Shown here one piece after another: positions 63,485-64,000 of a stretch of DNA of 64,000 bases (the stretch's first letter is position 1; each line of letters opens with the position of its first letter). The stretch comes from Cryptococcus deneoformans JEC21 (Eukaryota > Basidiomycota > Tremellomycetes > Tremellales > Cryptococcaceae). The DNA is taken from contig NC_006687.1 of the NCBI RefSeq assembly GCF_000091045.1, positions 796,001 through 860,000 on the forward strand. Reading direction: 5' to 3'. The notes under the pieces were generated by a model. It was not told the origin of the DNA. It did not search any database and worked only from the letters and a program-made list of their open reading frames with translations. Position numbers and translations under genes: made by a program.

Positions 63485-64000
63485 GCGTACGGAGACTGGA
63501 GATTTTGGTTTATGTAGTAGACTGCATGCACTTCAATCAGGCCGTCAATTCTTGGTGATGATCATGAAAAATTGGTACGCAAGACCGCCTTAATATCCCC
63601 TCCCTTTCGTGATGATTATTCCATGAGGAACCTATACCGTATGATACATGATCATTTTGGTGCCATAGAGATGCCATTGCGTAATAACTAACAAAAAATG
63701 CTGTACCAGCGCTAACCGTTGCATATCGCATGTAGCGGATGCTCTGCGCCTAGCCCGAGTTATGGTTAAAAATGCGTAGAAGAAAGATAGAAAAGCTGTT
63801 GAATGGTCATGGGTGGCAGACCTCAAAAGATAAGGATTCTCTTCAGCCACGGGTGCCTGTTCTGTAGCATGTAATAGTGTGGTGGTAATATGTGATAGCT
63901 AAGTAATTCAAACAATACACGCATATCGACGACCCAATGTTGCAGGAACTCGCATCATGTTGTTGCTTGCAGCGGCAGTATGTATTATACAGAGAAGAGG
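63485..64000. other. sequence downstream of RPT2
   Basis: It contains the RPT2 3' untranslated region. I see no convincing coding region, RNA gene or repeat to the window end. Confidence 0.5.

Overview
The window is a eukaryotic, almost certainly fungal (basidiomycete, probably Agaricomycotina) chromosome segment. About 58.1 kb of a dense LTR-retrotransposon nest lies against about 5.9 kb of host sequence with two housekeeping genes. The fungal call rests on the VID27 gene, a family I know mainly from fungi. It also rests on very short introns (34-79 nt) with GT..AG ends and CTAAC/CTGAC-like branch sites, and on copia and gypsy lineages of fungal type. I cannot name the species. Element names (Copia-A/B, Gyp1 to Gyp7) are mine.

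Layout. 1-3649: 3' part of a Ty1/copia element (Copia-A) inserted in the gag of a gypsy element (Gyp2-A, 3650-4937). Gyp2-A is itself inserted in a third element (Gyp4-A, 4938-8003 and 19175-20306). Gyp4-A is split by Gyp1 (8004-18990), which carries a complete copia element, Copia-B (9345-14250, 5-bp duplication ATGGC on both sides). A Gyp4 LTR (20307-21250) marks the point where orientation flips. The next block (21251-23895) is an inverted copy of 3650-6294, including the same Gyp2-into-Gyp4 junction. Then come Gyp2-B (22608-27693, TSD TTGGG), Gyp3 (27730-33789, one intact 1566-codon gag-pol frame), Gyp5 (33790-39689, one frameshift), Gyp4-B (39690-46142, with a solo Gyp2 LTR), a truncated Gyp4 LTR, Gyp2-C, a Gyp1 LTR and Gyp5-B scraps. 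Older elements Gyp6 (49423-52808) and Gyp7 (52809-58100) complete the nest.

Host part. A VID27 homologue (58403-61390, minus strand, 15 exons, 745 aa as I assemble it) and a 26S proteasome ATPase subunit RPT2 gene (61814-63484, plus strand, 8 exons, 436 aa, ending in an HbYX motif) are divergently transcribed from a 423-bp spacer.

Main points of interest. (1) Five gypsy families share a hairpin spanning the 5' LTR/leader junction. Its arms differ between families but stay complementary, and it is followed by a T6-T8 tract where a tRNA primer site is expected. (2) Six premature stops that I can compare with a sister copy or with the family consensus are all CGA to TGA at CpG, and catalytic Asp-to-Asn changes in Gyp6 and Gyp7 also fit CpG decay. 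(3) Many LTRs have different element sequence on their two sides, pointing to recombination between elements; a two-insertion model also explains an 80-bp gap in Gyp4-A. (4) Gyp6 has a GGGAAAA -1 frameshift site between gag and pol. (5) Copia-B has a primer site matching the anticodon arm of initiator tRNA-Met. I found no CRISPR, rRNA or tRNA genes.
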